Shown here: one piece after another, positions 6,685-13,851 of the stretch
How positions within the stretch are numbered: position 1 is the stretch's first letter
Layout of the letters: every line of letters starts with the position of its first letter
Assembly (NCBI GenBank): GCA_049975505.1
Contig: JBNGCY010000063.1
Location: 1 to 13,851 of the forward strand
From: JAIVHC01 sp049975505
GTDB lineage: Bacteria; Desulfobacterota; Desulfuromonadia; Desulfuromonadales; Desulfuromonadaceae
DNA: 13,851 nt
Reading direction: 5' to 3'
The notes under the pieces: model-generated
Seen by the model: only the letters and a program-made list of their open reading frames with translations
Told to the model about the DNA's origin: nothing
The model's database searches: none
Program-made: the position numbers and the translations under genes

Positions 6685-9248
6685 GGCAGATTTTTGTGCG
6701 GATCTTGAGGCATATGTTTGCGTACAATCGTACCCAGTTGGTGGCTTTTAAACGGTTTGCGCAGATAGTCATCCATCCCTGAATCTTCACACCGCCGGAT
6801 ATCCTCATCTCCAACGTGGGCAGTAAGGGCGATTATGGGTAAATTGCAGTTGCGCCGTCGCAGTTCCCGAGTGGCTTCGTACCCGTCCATCTCCGGCATC
6901 TGACAGTCCATCAGGATCAGGTCAAACTGGTGTTTTTCGAGCATTTTAAGAGCATCTTTCCCGTTATCGACCGTGTACAGGGTATAGCCCTCCTGCTCAA
7001 GCAGGAGTTGGATCAACCTTTGATTGGTGTAGTGATCCTCTGCCAGAAGGATATTGCCCTGGGTTGTGGCCTTGAGCGAGAATTGCTCCTCTTCACCCAC
7101 AGAGTTATTACAAGGGGTTTGCATGTGATGCACCGATGTCTGATCGGTCTTTTTGGGGAGCTTCTCTGCTGTTGTTTGCGGTTTTACTTCCATCAGAGCG
7201 GAGCTGTGTGCGGGGAGTTGCATATCCGAAGCAGTATGTGCGATCTGAGAACTCAGGCTTTTCCCTTTCAGGGGTTTGGGGATAAAGAAATCTACCTTGA
7301 TGTTGTCTTTGTTTTTTTCACACAGAATCCACGAGTGGGGGGCGATACATGCAATGGTCGGGGGTTTATCCTCTGGATATCGGGCAGCAAATATATCCTT
7401 TATCTCTGCGGCAAGATTGAGGCAATTACCCGGTATCGCGCTGTCCAGGCATATCAGGGTCGGCAGCTCCTCCGCAGAGAGAGAGGATATTCCTGACTTC
7501 GCCTTTTCTACAGTATCGAAGGTTTTTACCCCAATATCCAGAGGACTGAAGTGATGCTTAAGTGCCTTTGCAAGTGCCTTACCGGGGCTGACTATGCAGG
7601 CGGTTGTAAAGCGCCTTATTGCGTCATCCTGCTCGCACCATTGCACCCCAATGGCTTTGCCCTGAACGGCATGGTTGAATTGCATCTCTATGGAAAATAT
7701 TGTGCCGTGGGGTTCATTGGAGGTTACCCTGACTTTGCTTTCCATAAGTTCGCATAGTTGTTTAATGATGGTCAGCCCAAGACCGGTTCCGCCGTACTGG
7801 CGGGAAGTGGAGCTGTCGGCCTGGGTAAAGGCTTCAAATATGTGCTCTTTCATTTCTGGCTTGATCCCTATGCCGGTGTCGCGCACTTCAAGGCGTACCC
7901 TGCAGGAGGTATCAGTATTCTCAATCAGGCTCAGATCGATATCTATGGTGCCGTAGTGGGTAAACTTAATCGCGTTGGAAACCAGATTGAGGAGAATCTG
8001 GCGCAGTCGTGCAGCATCTGCTACAACCTTTTGAGGTATGAACGGGTCAATTGCCACGGTAATATCCAGACCTTTGCTGAAGGCGCTTTCAGCCATGACC
8101 TCAACGGCGCTGTCCACCACCTCTGGAAGTGAGCAGGGGGCAAGCTCCAACTCGAGTTTACCCGCCTCGATTTTCGAGATATCCAATAGATCATTGAGCA
8201 GGGTAAGAAGGGTTTCACCTGAATTGTAGATGGTGTTAACCAGATCCATCTGATCGACAGGGAGGGGATGTTTCTGCAGCAGTTCGGTCATCCCCAGAAC
8301 ACCTATCATAGGAGTGCGGATTTCATGGCTTATGTTGGCCAGAAAGCGTGACTTGGCCTCATTGGCGCTTACAGCTTCATTTTTAGCCTGATCGAGTTCA
8401 GTAATTGTAAATTCGAGTTTTTTGTTGCTCTCTTCCAGCGCGTGTGTCCGTTCTTTGACCTGCCGTTCCAGGTCTGTACTGTAGTTCTGCAGAGCCTGTT
8501 CGTGTTCGTATATCTGGCGCAGCATGGTGCTGAAGTTGTCTATAAGGGTGTTGATTTCGAACAACTGCGCTCTCGGAATATCCACATTGGATGAATACTC
8601 TCCGCGCTGGATAATTTCACTTATACGGTGGGTCAGGCTGTGAAGCGGATATGTTATCTGCTTTTGCAATCGCGTAGCGAGAAGAAAAGCGATAAGCAAA
8701 GTAGCGCCCAGGATCAGCATGGCTGCAAGGAGAAACCAGAGCAGGTTATAGAGCAGGGCGTTGTTGTTGGTCTGAATAAAAATGCTGCCCAGATATTCTC
8801 CGGCGTGAAAAATGGGGACATATACAGTTATGTGGGACAGGGTCTGATCTGATATCTCCCGGCCGGTATTTATGGCATGCAGATGCAGATCATGGCGGAA
8901 ACCGGGATTGCGGAATTCTTCAGCAAAACTCGACTGCTCACGATTAAGATAGTGAGCAACTACTTCATTGTTGCGGTCGAACACCGATGCAACTTCAATA
9001 TCAGGTTCCACCGCAAGGGTTTCGATTATTTTTTGTATTTTCCACTTCTGATTGAAGGTAAGAGCCTGCCTGCTGTTCAGGGCGACAGTGTGCGCTAGAG
9101 CGAAGAGCTTATCTTTGATACTAGAGCGGAAATGGACGGTCTGAATCAGGGTTGCGCTGATCAGAAAGAGCAGCAGTACCACAGTGCTGGTGGCCATTGC
9201 GAGGGTGGTTATCTTTTGACCGATACTTGTATTTGAACCGTGTGGCAT
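6681..9248 (-). CDS. Hybrid sensor histidine kinase with pseudo-receiver and C-terminal receiver
   Basis: The 855-residue protein reads in order: membrane segment 1 (18-38), extracytoplasmic sensor loop (39-165, CHASE8-like), membrane segment 2 (166-191), HAMP (about 190-244), coiled coil (245-297), HisKA with phospho-acceptor His308 in NISHEIRTP, and HATPase (N-box Asn425, DTGIG 457-461, GGTGLGL 486-492). A degenerate receiver-like domain (about 549-665) keeps an Asp (602) and Lys (658) but lacks the acidic pair. A Ser/Thr/Gln-rich linker leads to a complete receiver with Glu737/Asp738, Asp781, Thr809 and Lys831. It should autophosphorylate and pass phosphate to Asp781. There is no HPt domain and no response regulator nearby, so its output partner is elsewhere. 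The start is ATG 9248, with only a weak GGAT ribosome site. It is the first gene of a two-gene operon with the propeller protein. The signal is unknown. Confidence 0.93.
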   Translation of the reverse strand: MPHGSNTSIGQKITTLAMATSTVVLLLFLISATLIQTVHFRSSIKDKLFALAHTVALNSRQALTFNQKWKIQKIIETLAVEPDIEVASVFDRNNEVVAHYLNREQSSFAEEFRNPGFRHDLHLHAINTGREISDQTLSHITVYVPIFHAGEYLGSIFIQTNNNALLYNLLWFLLAAMLILGATLLIAFLLATRLQKQITYPLHSLTHRISEIIQRGEYSSNVDIPRAQLFEINTLIDNFSTMLRQIYEHEQALQNYSTDLERQVKERTHALEESNKKLEFTITELDQAKNEAVSANEAKSRFLANISHEIRTPMIGVLGMTELLQKHPLPVDQMDLVNTIYNSGETLLTLLNDLLDISKIEAGKLELELAPCSLPEVVDSAVEVMAESAFSKGLDITVAIDPFIPQKVVADAARLRQILLNLVSNAIKFTHYGTIDIDLSLIENTDTSCRVRLEVRDTGIGIKPEMKEHIFEAFTQADSSTSRQYGGTGLGLTIIKQLCELMESKVRVTSNEPHGTIFSIEMQFNHAVQGKAIGVQWCEQDDAIRRFTTACIVSPGKALAKALKHHFSPLDIGVKTFDTVEKAKSGISSLSAEELPTLICLDSAIPGNCLNLAAEIKDIFAARYPEDKPPTIACIAPHSWILCEKNKDNIKVDFFIPKPLKGKSLSSQIAHTASDMQLPAHSSALMEVKPQTTAEKLPKKTDQTSVHHMQTPCNNSVGEEEQFSLKATTQGNILLAEDHYTNQRLIQLLLEQEGYTLYTVDNGKDALKMLEKHQFDLILMDCQMPEMDGYEATRELRRRNCNLPIIALTAHVGDEDIRRCEDSGMDDYLRKPFKSHQLGTIVRKHMPQDPHKNLP

Positions 9249-9295
9249 GCATAATCCAATGCTGATCAGAGGGGATGATCGTTACTGAAGCATCA

Positions 9296-9325
9296 ATATT
9301 AGAGCTATAAGTAGATAAAGGTCAA
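9296..9325 (-). promoter_or_regulatory. Probable promoter of the kinase-propeller operon
   Basis: On the minus strand TTGACC (9320-9325, five of six matches) and TAATAT (9296-9301, four of six) are 18 bases apart, and the start codon at 9248 lies about 48 bases downstream of the -10 box. No clear operator dyad overlaps it. Sequence-only prediction. Confidence 0.4.
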
Positions 9326-9373
9326 CAGATACAGCACATTAAACATGATGTTTTCGCAGAAAGTAAAAAATCA

Positions 9374-9500
9374 GATGGCTAAGTAAAAGTGCCAGATGCA
9401 AGGCGCGCTATTGTCTCTGTAAAGCGTGCGTCGAAGCAGTGAGACAATTACGCCTTGCTCTGTAACGGCGTCGCAGTTGGTGAGTTTTTGCGACGCCATC
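9374..9500. repeat. Hairpin-rich intergenic element, candidate dispersed repeat
   Basis: GATGGC (9374-9379) and GCCATC (9495-9500) bound the element. Inside is a long hairpin: CAGA + GCAAGGCG (9393-9405, one bulged T) pairs with CGCCTTGC + TCTG (9451-9462), continued by TTGTCTC (9411-9417) with GAGACAA (9441-9447). A second hairpin follows, with a perfect 9-base stem GGCGTCGCA (9467-9475) and TGCGACGCC (9489-9497). There is no open frame of note. The modular paired arms resemble dispersed REP/MITE-like intergenic repeats, and TTTTTGCGACGCCATC has the feel of a recurrent genomic word in this bacterial group. That is from memory and unverified. It separates the divergent kinase operon and uup. 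The T-run lies in a loop, not after a stem, so it is not a standard terminator. Confidence 0.5.
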
Positions 9501-9568
9501 AAACATAAATTAAGGGTGAGGATGATGTCGGTTCATGTCACCCCTCCCCATTGGAATCAGAGCAGTTC

Positions 9569-9573
9569 GGGAG
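9569..9573 (+). promoter_or_regulatory. Ribosome binding site fixing the uup start at TTG 9581
   Basis: GGGAG at 9569-9573 is 7 bases from TTG 9581. The longer reading from TTG 9551 lacks a ribosome site and adds ten residues not expected for Uup, whose N-terminus normally begins directly with the first ABC strand. Confidence 0.55.
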
Positions 9574-9580
9574 ATACATT

Positions 9581-11512
9581 TTGAACATTGTGGATATATG
9601 TTCTGTCGGTAAAAGCTACGCTGCCCTTGAGCTGTTGCGCGATATCAGCTTTGCCGTGGGAGATAAAGAGAAAGTCGGGCTGATCGGGCGCAATGGCTGT
9701 GGCAAATCTACCCTGCTGGAAATCATTGCCGGACTTGAGGATGCGGATGATGGATATATCAATTACGCCAAAGGTGCCAGGGTCGAATATCTGGCTCAGG
9801 AAGCTGATTTTGATTGCAATCTGAGAGTAATTGAGCTGCTGCGCCAGCCCCTTGAACCTGTATATGCACGCCAGAAGCACTTCAGCTGGATAAGTGCGGA
9901 GCTGAAAAATGCCGATCCGGTGAGGACTGAGGCCCTGCTCCGGGAGCAACAGGAATTGCAGAGTTGGCTGGATCTGCACGGAGGCTGGGATGTGGAGCAT
10001 CGCATCAACAGCTTGTGTCATCGCCTGGGAATCAGCGCGGTGGATTCACATGCGCGGGAACTTTCCGGTGGGCAGCAGAAACGAGTCGCCCTTGCACGGG
10101 TGCTGCTCGCACGTCCGGATCTGCTTCTGTTGGATGAGCCCACCAACCATCTGGATGCACAGACAGTGGAATGGCTGGAACAGGAATTGCTGGAATATCC
10201 CGGAGCCCTGATTCTGGTGACCCATGACCGTTATTTTCTCGATCGGGTGGTTGGGCGCATGTTTGAGGTTGAAGGTGGTACACTTCTGACCTATGAAGGT
10301 AATTACACCCAATACCTGGCTCAAAAACAGGTACAGATGGAACAGCATCACGCCCGCCAGAGTCGCATTCTGAATGTACTGCGCCGCGAGGAAGCATGGC
10401 TCAAGCGCGGCGCAAAGGCCCGGACGACCAAGCAGAAAGCCCGTAAGGGAAGGGTGCAGCAGCTCCAGGAGCGGGTGGATAACACCAATGAGCGCGATGT
10501 GGCTCTCGAATTTTCCCCTGAATCAAGAACCGGGGGTATTATTCTTGAGCTCAAGGTTCTGACCCTCAGGGTTGACGATACCCTCCTGGCGCAGAATGTG
10601 GCGTTTACTATGCGCGCAGGAGAAAGAGTCGGAGTGCTTGGCCCCAACGGGTGTGGAAAATCGACCTTGCTTAAAACCATTATGGGGCAACTCACTCCTG
10701 CAGCAGGGGAGGTTGTTCTCGGACGCAAGACCCGTATAGGTTATATTGATCAGCTGCGCAGCGGGCTCGATCCGGATCAAAAGGTGTTTGAAGTCCTGGG
10801 TCCGGGTGAATGGGTGGAAGTGAATGGAAAGAAACGCCATAAGACCGGGTATCTTGAAGATTTTCTCTTTTCACCTTTTGAACAGCGCAAGCTGGTGTCT
10901 GTTCTCTCCGGAGGGGAACGGGCCCGCCTCCTTCTCGCCAAATTGATGCTCCAGGGTGCTAATCTGCTGATTCTGGATGAGCCTACCAATGACCTGGATA
11001 TCCCCACTCTGCAGATTCTCGAACAGGCCCTGATAGATTATTCCGGATGCGTGTTGCTGGTTACCCATGATCGCTATCTGCTTGATCGGGTGGCAACCTC
11101 AATTCTGAGCTTTGAAGATTCTAAGGTGATTGAATATGCCGGCAACTTCAGCGATATGCACGCGCAGAAAAATCTCCTTCAGAACCGATCTGAATCCTCT
11201 TCTTCTCAGAGTGTTTTAAAGGATAACAGATCAGAATCGAATGGGAACACTGGAAAGTCACGCCGGAATGGAGAGAAACGCTTCAGAGCAGGACTCAGTT
11301 TCAAGGAAAAGCGGGAACTGACTGCGCTGGAAGATGAGATTGAAACTCTGGAGCAGGAAAAAGAGCAGTTGGCGCAATTTCTGAGTAATACTGCGAATGC
11401 TGACAGTAATGAGATCGCCGCGGCAGGTGAGAGGTTTAACACTTTGGAACAGCGCCTGGAGCAATGCTACACACGCTGGGAGGAACTGGAGCTGAAAAAT
11501 AGTGCCGGATAG
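9581..11512 (+). CDS. uup: ABC-F family ATPase Uup
   Basis: This cytoplasmic protein of 643 residues (E. coli Uup: 635) has two fused ATP-binding cassettes and no membrane domain. Cassette 1 shows Walker A GRNGCGKST (36-44), signature LSGGQ (161-165), Walker B LLLLDEPTNHLD (181-192) with Glu186, and switch His215. Cassette 2 shows GPNGCGKST (354-362), LSGGE (442-446), LLILDEPTNDLD (462-473) with Glu467, and His496. Between them lies a long basic linker (about 250-305) typical of ABC-F ribosome binders. The C-terminus carries a Ser/Asn-rich spacer and a coiled-coil domain (about 574-638), the mark of Uup, which also binds DNA. ABC-F proteins act at the ribosomal E site during translation or assembly. 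Uup mutants of E. coli show altered transposon excision. All catalytic residues are present. The start is TTG. The gene stands alone, and I see no clear terminator after it. Confidence 0.95.
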   Translation: MNIVDICSVGKSYAALELLRDISFAVGDKEKVGLIGRNGCGKSTLLEIIAGLEDADDGYINYAKGARVEYLAQEADFDCNLRVIELLRQPLEPVYARQKHFSWISAELKNADPVRTEALLREQQELQSWLDLHGGWDVEHRINSLCHRLGISAVDSHARELSGGQQKRVALARVLLARPDLLLLDEPTNHLDAQTVEWLEQELLEYPGALILVTHDRYFLDRVVGRMFEVEGGTLLTYEGNYTQYLAQKQVQMEQHHARQSRILNVLRREEAWLKRGAKARTTKQKARKGRVQQLQERVDNTNERDVALEFSPESRTGGIILELKVLTLRVDDTLLAQNVAFTMRAGERVGVLGPNGCGKSTLLKTIMGQLTPAAGEVVLGRKTRIGYIDQLRSGLDPDQKVFEVLGPGEWVEVNGKKRHKTGYLEDFLFSPFEQRKLVSVLSGGERARLLLAKLMLQGANLLILDEPTNDLDIPTLQILEQALIDYSGCVLLVTHDRYLLDRVATSILSFEDSKVIEYAGNFSDMHAQKNLLQNRSESSSSQSVLKDNRSESNGNTGKSRRNGEKRFRAGLSFKEKRELTALEDEIETLEQEKEQLAQFLSNTANADSNEIAAAGERFNTLEQRLEQCYTRWEELELKNSAG

Positions 11513-11580
11513 AGCTAAGTTGCTGTTTGTACGGATGTTTTTCGTTAATTTACCCTCTGGATCAAAGGTGCAGTTCTGTA

Positions 11581-11608
11581 TTGACATCAAGCGGAATAAT
11601 TGTATACA
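11581..11608 (+). promoter_or_regulatory. Probable acnB promoter
   Basis: TTGACA (11581-11586, perfect -35) is followed after 16 bases by TATACA (11603-11608, four of six -10 matches). It leaves a leader of about 155 bases before the acnB start. The leader contains one small hairpin, GCTTTG (11660-11665) with CAAAGC (11672-11677), and nothing else I can support. Confidence 0.5.
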
Positions 11609-11614
11609 GTGTAC
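11602..11614. promoter_or_regulatory. Palindromic operator candidate over the acnB -10 box
   Basis: GTATACAGTGTAC is a near-perfect palindrome centred on A11608 (five of six base pairs matched across the two arms). It contains TGTATACA and covers the -10 box. TGTATACA-type dyads are common targets of GntR-family repressors, so a metabolic repressor could block initiation here. The identity of the regulator is not shown by this window. Confidence 0.4.
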
Positions 11615-11754
11615 GGATTAGATGTGAGATTCGATGTAGTTTTATGTAGACTCGGCCCTGCTTTGAATGTGCAAAGCGTTGTATGATTCTGGTGAATGGA
11701 GCGCAGGCATTCGAAATTGATGCTGATGTCGTTTTGTTCAGATCGTAACCCACG

Positions 11755-11761
11755 AAGGAGG
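11755..11761 (+). promoter_or_regulatory. Strong ribosome binding site of acnB
   Basis: AAGGAGG, a full Shine-Dalgarno match, stands 9 bases before ATG 11771 and settles the start. It predicts high translation, as expected for a central metabolic enzyme. Confidence 0.75.
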
Positions 11762-11770
11762 AACAAACTG

Positions 11771-13851
11771 ATGATTGAAGCTTATCTGCAACACGAAGAA
11801 GAGCGCAAAGCCCAGGGTATCCCTGCGTTGCCTCTCAATCCGGAACAGACCAGGTCACTGTGTGAACTGCTGCAGGATCCCCCGGCGGGCAAAGAGGATT
11901 TCCTCATGCACCTTTTCACCCAGCGCATCTCTCCGGGTGTCGACCCTTCGGCTGAAATCAAGGCCGAATTTCTCGGCAGGATTATTAACAACGAGGTAAG
12001 TTCTCCCCTTATCAGTCGTGTTGAGGCGGTTCGTATCCTGGGTACCATGATGGGTGGTTACAATATTCAGCATCTCATTGATGCTCTCAAGGATGACGAG
12101 CTCAAGGATGAAGCTGCCAAAGCTCTCTCCGCCATGGTGATGATCTATGATGCCTTTGACGACGTGCTTGAGCTCTCCAAGAGCAACGACGCTGCCAAAA
12201 AGGTGGTGGAGTCATGGGCTGCAGCTGAATGGTTTACCTCCAAGCCGGAATTCCCCGAAACCATCAAGGTTAAGGTGTTCAAGGTTGACGGCGAGATCAA
12301 CACGGACGACTTTTCTCCCGCAGGCGATGCCTGGAGCCGCCCTGACATTCCTCTCCATGCGCTGGCCATGGGCAAGACCCGTTTCCCCGGTGGTATTGAG
12401 GAGATCGCCAAGTGGCGCGAAGAGGGGCACAAAGTTGCATTTGTGGGTGATGTCGTTGGGACCGGTTCTTCGCGCAAATCCGCATGTAACTCCGTGCTCT
12501 GGCACATCGGTGAAGATATTAATGCGGTACCTAACAAGCGTCGTGCCGGGGTTATCATCGGTGGCGTTATTGCGCCGATCTTTTTTAACACCGCTCAGGA
12601 TTCCGGCGCTCTGCCGCTGCGTATGGATGTTTCCAACCTCAACCATGGTGATGTGATCACTATCAACACCAAGGAAGGTAAGGTAACCGACGAGAGCGGT
12701 AAAGAGCTGGCCACCTTCGATATCTCTCCGCGCACCTTGCGCGACGAGTACCGTGCTGGCGGGCGTACTCCACTGATTATCGGACGCAAGCTCACCGAGC
12801 GTGCCTGTAAGGCGCTGGGCAAGCCTGCTCCGGATATGTTCATAGAGCCCAACAACCCGCAGCCAAAACCGGGACAGGGCTATACCCTGGCACAGAAAAT
12901 TGTCGGATGTGCCTGCGGAGTAGAAGGCGTTCTGCCCGATTCCGCGTGCGAGCCGAAGATGACTACGGTAGGTTCACAGGATACCACCGGCCCCATGACT
13001 GCGGATGAGATCAAGGAGCTTGCCTGCCTGAAATTCCAGGCACCGATGTTCATGCAGTCCTTCTGCCATACGGCAGCGTATCCGAAGGCGTCGGATGTGA
13101 AGATGCACAACACCCTGCCTCAGTTCATTTCTGAGCGTGAAGGTGTCGCGCTGCGTCCGGGGGACGGGGTTATCCACAGCTGGCTTAACCGCCTCCTCAT
13201 CCCCGACACCGTAGGTACCGGGGGCGACTCCCATACCCGTTTCCCCATTGGCATCAGTTTCCCCGCCGGCTCCGGCCTGATTGCATTTGCCGGTGCTCTC
13301 GGTTTCATGCCTCTGGACATGCCCGAATCAGTGCTGGTGCGCTTCAAGGGTGAGCTCAACGAGGGCATCACTCTGCGCGACGTGGTAAATGCAATTCCCT
13401 ACTTTGCTATTCAGAAGGGGATGCTTACCGTTCCGAAGAAGAACAAGGTCAACGTATTTAACGGCCGGATCCTCGAGATGGAAGGTCTTCCGGATCTGTC
13501 TGTAGAGCAGGCCTTCGAGCTTACCGATGCCGCGGCGGAGCGCAGTGCCGCTGCAGGGTGTATCCAGCTCTCCGAAGATTCAGTGTGCAAATTCCTGCGC
13601 TCCAATATCGCTTTGATGGAGAGCATGATCAAGGACGGTTACGAGCACGCAGATACCCTGCGCAAGCGCATTGAAGATGTTAAGGAGTGGCTTAAGGATC
13701 CGAAACTTCTGCGCGCGGACAGCAATGCCGAATACGCTGAGGTTCTTGAAATTGATCTTGCGGATATTACCGAGCCGATTCTGGCCTGCCCCAATGATCC
13801 GGACGATGTCAAGTTGCTCTCCGAGGTTCAGGGCACCAAAATTCAGGATAT
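11771..13851 (+). CDS. acnB: Aconitate hydratase B (aconitase 2 / 2-methylisocitrate dehydratase), 3'-truncated by window edge
   Basis: AcnB interconverts citrate and isocitrate via cis-aconitate in the cytoplasmic TCA cycle with a [4Fe-4S] cluster; many AcnB enzymes also handle 2-methylisocitrate. The 693 codons visible align throughout with E. coli AcnB (865 residues). They include the HEAT-like N-terminal domain (about 1-160, with GTMMGGYNIQHLIDAL), the swivel domain unique in this position to AcnB (about 165-375, with NTDDFSPAGDAWSRPDIPLH and VGDVVGTGSSRKSA), and the first catalytic domains (VGSQDTTGPMT 400-410, SFCHTAAYPK 430-439, DTVGTGGDSHTRFPIG 479-494). The frame is open to the edge and about 160 residues are missing, including the part that carries the three cluster cysteines. 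In E. coli AcnB is regulated by iron and binds its own mRNA when apo; whether this one does is unknown. A strong ribosome site precedes it. Confidence 0.97.
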   Translation, partial: MIEAYLQHEEERKAQGIPALPLNPEQTRSLCELLQDPPAGKEDFLMHLFTQRISPGVDPSAEIKAEFLGRIINNEVSSPLISRVEAVRILGTMMGGYNIQHLIDALKDDELKDEAAKALSAMVMIYDAFDDVLELSKSNDAAKKVVESWAAAEWFTSKPEFPETIKVKVFKVDGEINTDDFSPAGDAWSRPDIPLHALAMGKTRFPGGIEEIAKWREEGHKVAFVGDVVGTGSSRKSACNSVLWHIGEDINAVPNKRRAGVIIGGVIAPIFFNTAQDSGALPLRMDVSNLNHGDVITINTKEGKVTDESGKELATFDISPRTLRDEYRAGGRTPLIIGRKLTERACKALGKPAPDMFIEPNNPQPKPGQGYTLAQKIVGCACGVEGVLPDSACEPKMTTVGSQDTTGPMTADEIKELACLKFQAPMFMQSFCHTAAYPKASDVKMHNTLPQFISEREGVALRPGDGVIHSWLNRLLIPDTVGTGGDSHTRFPIGISFPAGSGLIAFAGALGFMPLDMPESVLVRFKGELNEGITLRDVVNAIPYFAIQKGMLTVPKKNKVNVFNGRILEMEGLPDLSVEQAFELTDAAAERSAAAGCIQLSEDSVCKFLRSNIALMESMIKDGYEHADTLRKRIEDVKEWLKDPKLLRADSNAEYAEVLEIDLADITEPILACPNDPDDVKLLSEVQGTKIQD

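Noticed and set aside
9514..9543. GGGTGA/TCACCC hairpin before uup as a regulatory RNA
   Set aside because: A 6-base stem with an 18-base loop is common by chance and does not include the ribosome site at 9569-9573.
1..13851. CRISPR arrays, tRNA or rRNA genes, prophage or toxin-antitoxin modules
   Set aside because: I saw no spaced direct repeats, cloverleaf sequences, rRNA segments or phage/toxin genes on either strand.

Overview
The window looks like chromosomal DNA of a Gram-negative bacterium. It encodes an outer-membrane TonB-dependent receptor, a hybrid histidine kinase with a predicted periplasmic loop, a Uup-type ABC-F protein and a B-type aconitase. Gene style, moderate G+C and a Cys-rich ArsR-type regulator would fit the Desulfuromonadales/Geobacter branch of Desulfobacterota. 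That placement is inference from family resemblance, not from a marker gene.

Layout. (a) 1-470: the C-terminal end of an unidentified plus-strand gene runs tail-to-tail into a small ArsR-family repressor on the minus strand, which has a palindrome inside its own probable promoter. (b) 470-1812: a 395-base non-coding stretch holds nested inverted repeats, a probable plus-strand promoter and a strongly folded RNA element (707-803). This leads into a YrbG-type Na+/Ca2+ antiporter. (c) 1880-2048: a decayed end of an IS3-family insertion sequence lies just upstream of the next gene. (d) 2049-4460: a TonB-dependent outer-membrane receptor. (e) 4474-9248, minus strand: a hybrid sensor histidine kinase followed by a membrane-anchored LVIVD-type beta-propeller protein. 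Their ORFs overlap by ATGA, so they are almost certainly co-translated. They converge on the receptor with only 13 bases between stop codons. (f) 9249-9580: a divergent intergenic region with a large hairpin-rich element that looks like a dispersed repeat. (g) 9581-11512: ABC-F ATPase Uup. (h) 11513-13851: a promoter with an overlapping palindromic operator, then acnB, which runs off the window.

How the genes may work together. The kinase/propeller pair is the clearest functional unit: a two-membrane-segment sensor kinase with a degenerate and a canonical receiver, plus a large propeller that may act as its envelope-side partner. The neighbouring receptor could belong to the same envelope-sensing or uptake unit, but this rests only on position. 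The arsR, antiporter, uup and acnB genes look like separate transcription units. The least explained signals are the folded RNA ahead of the antiporter and the kinase-propeller operon.
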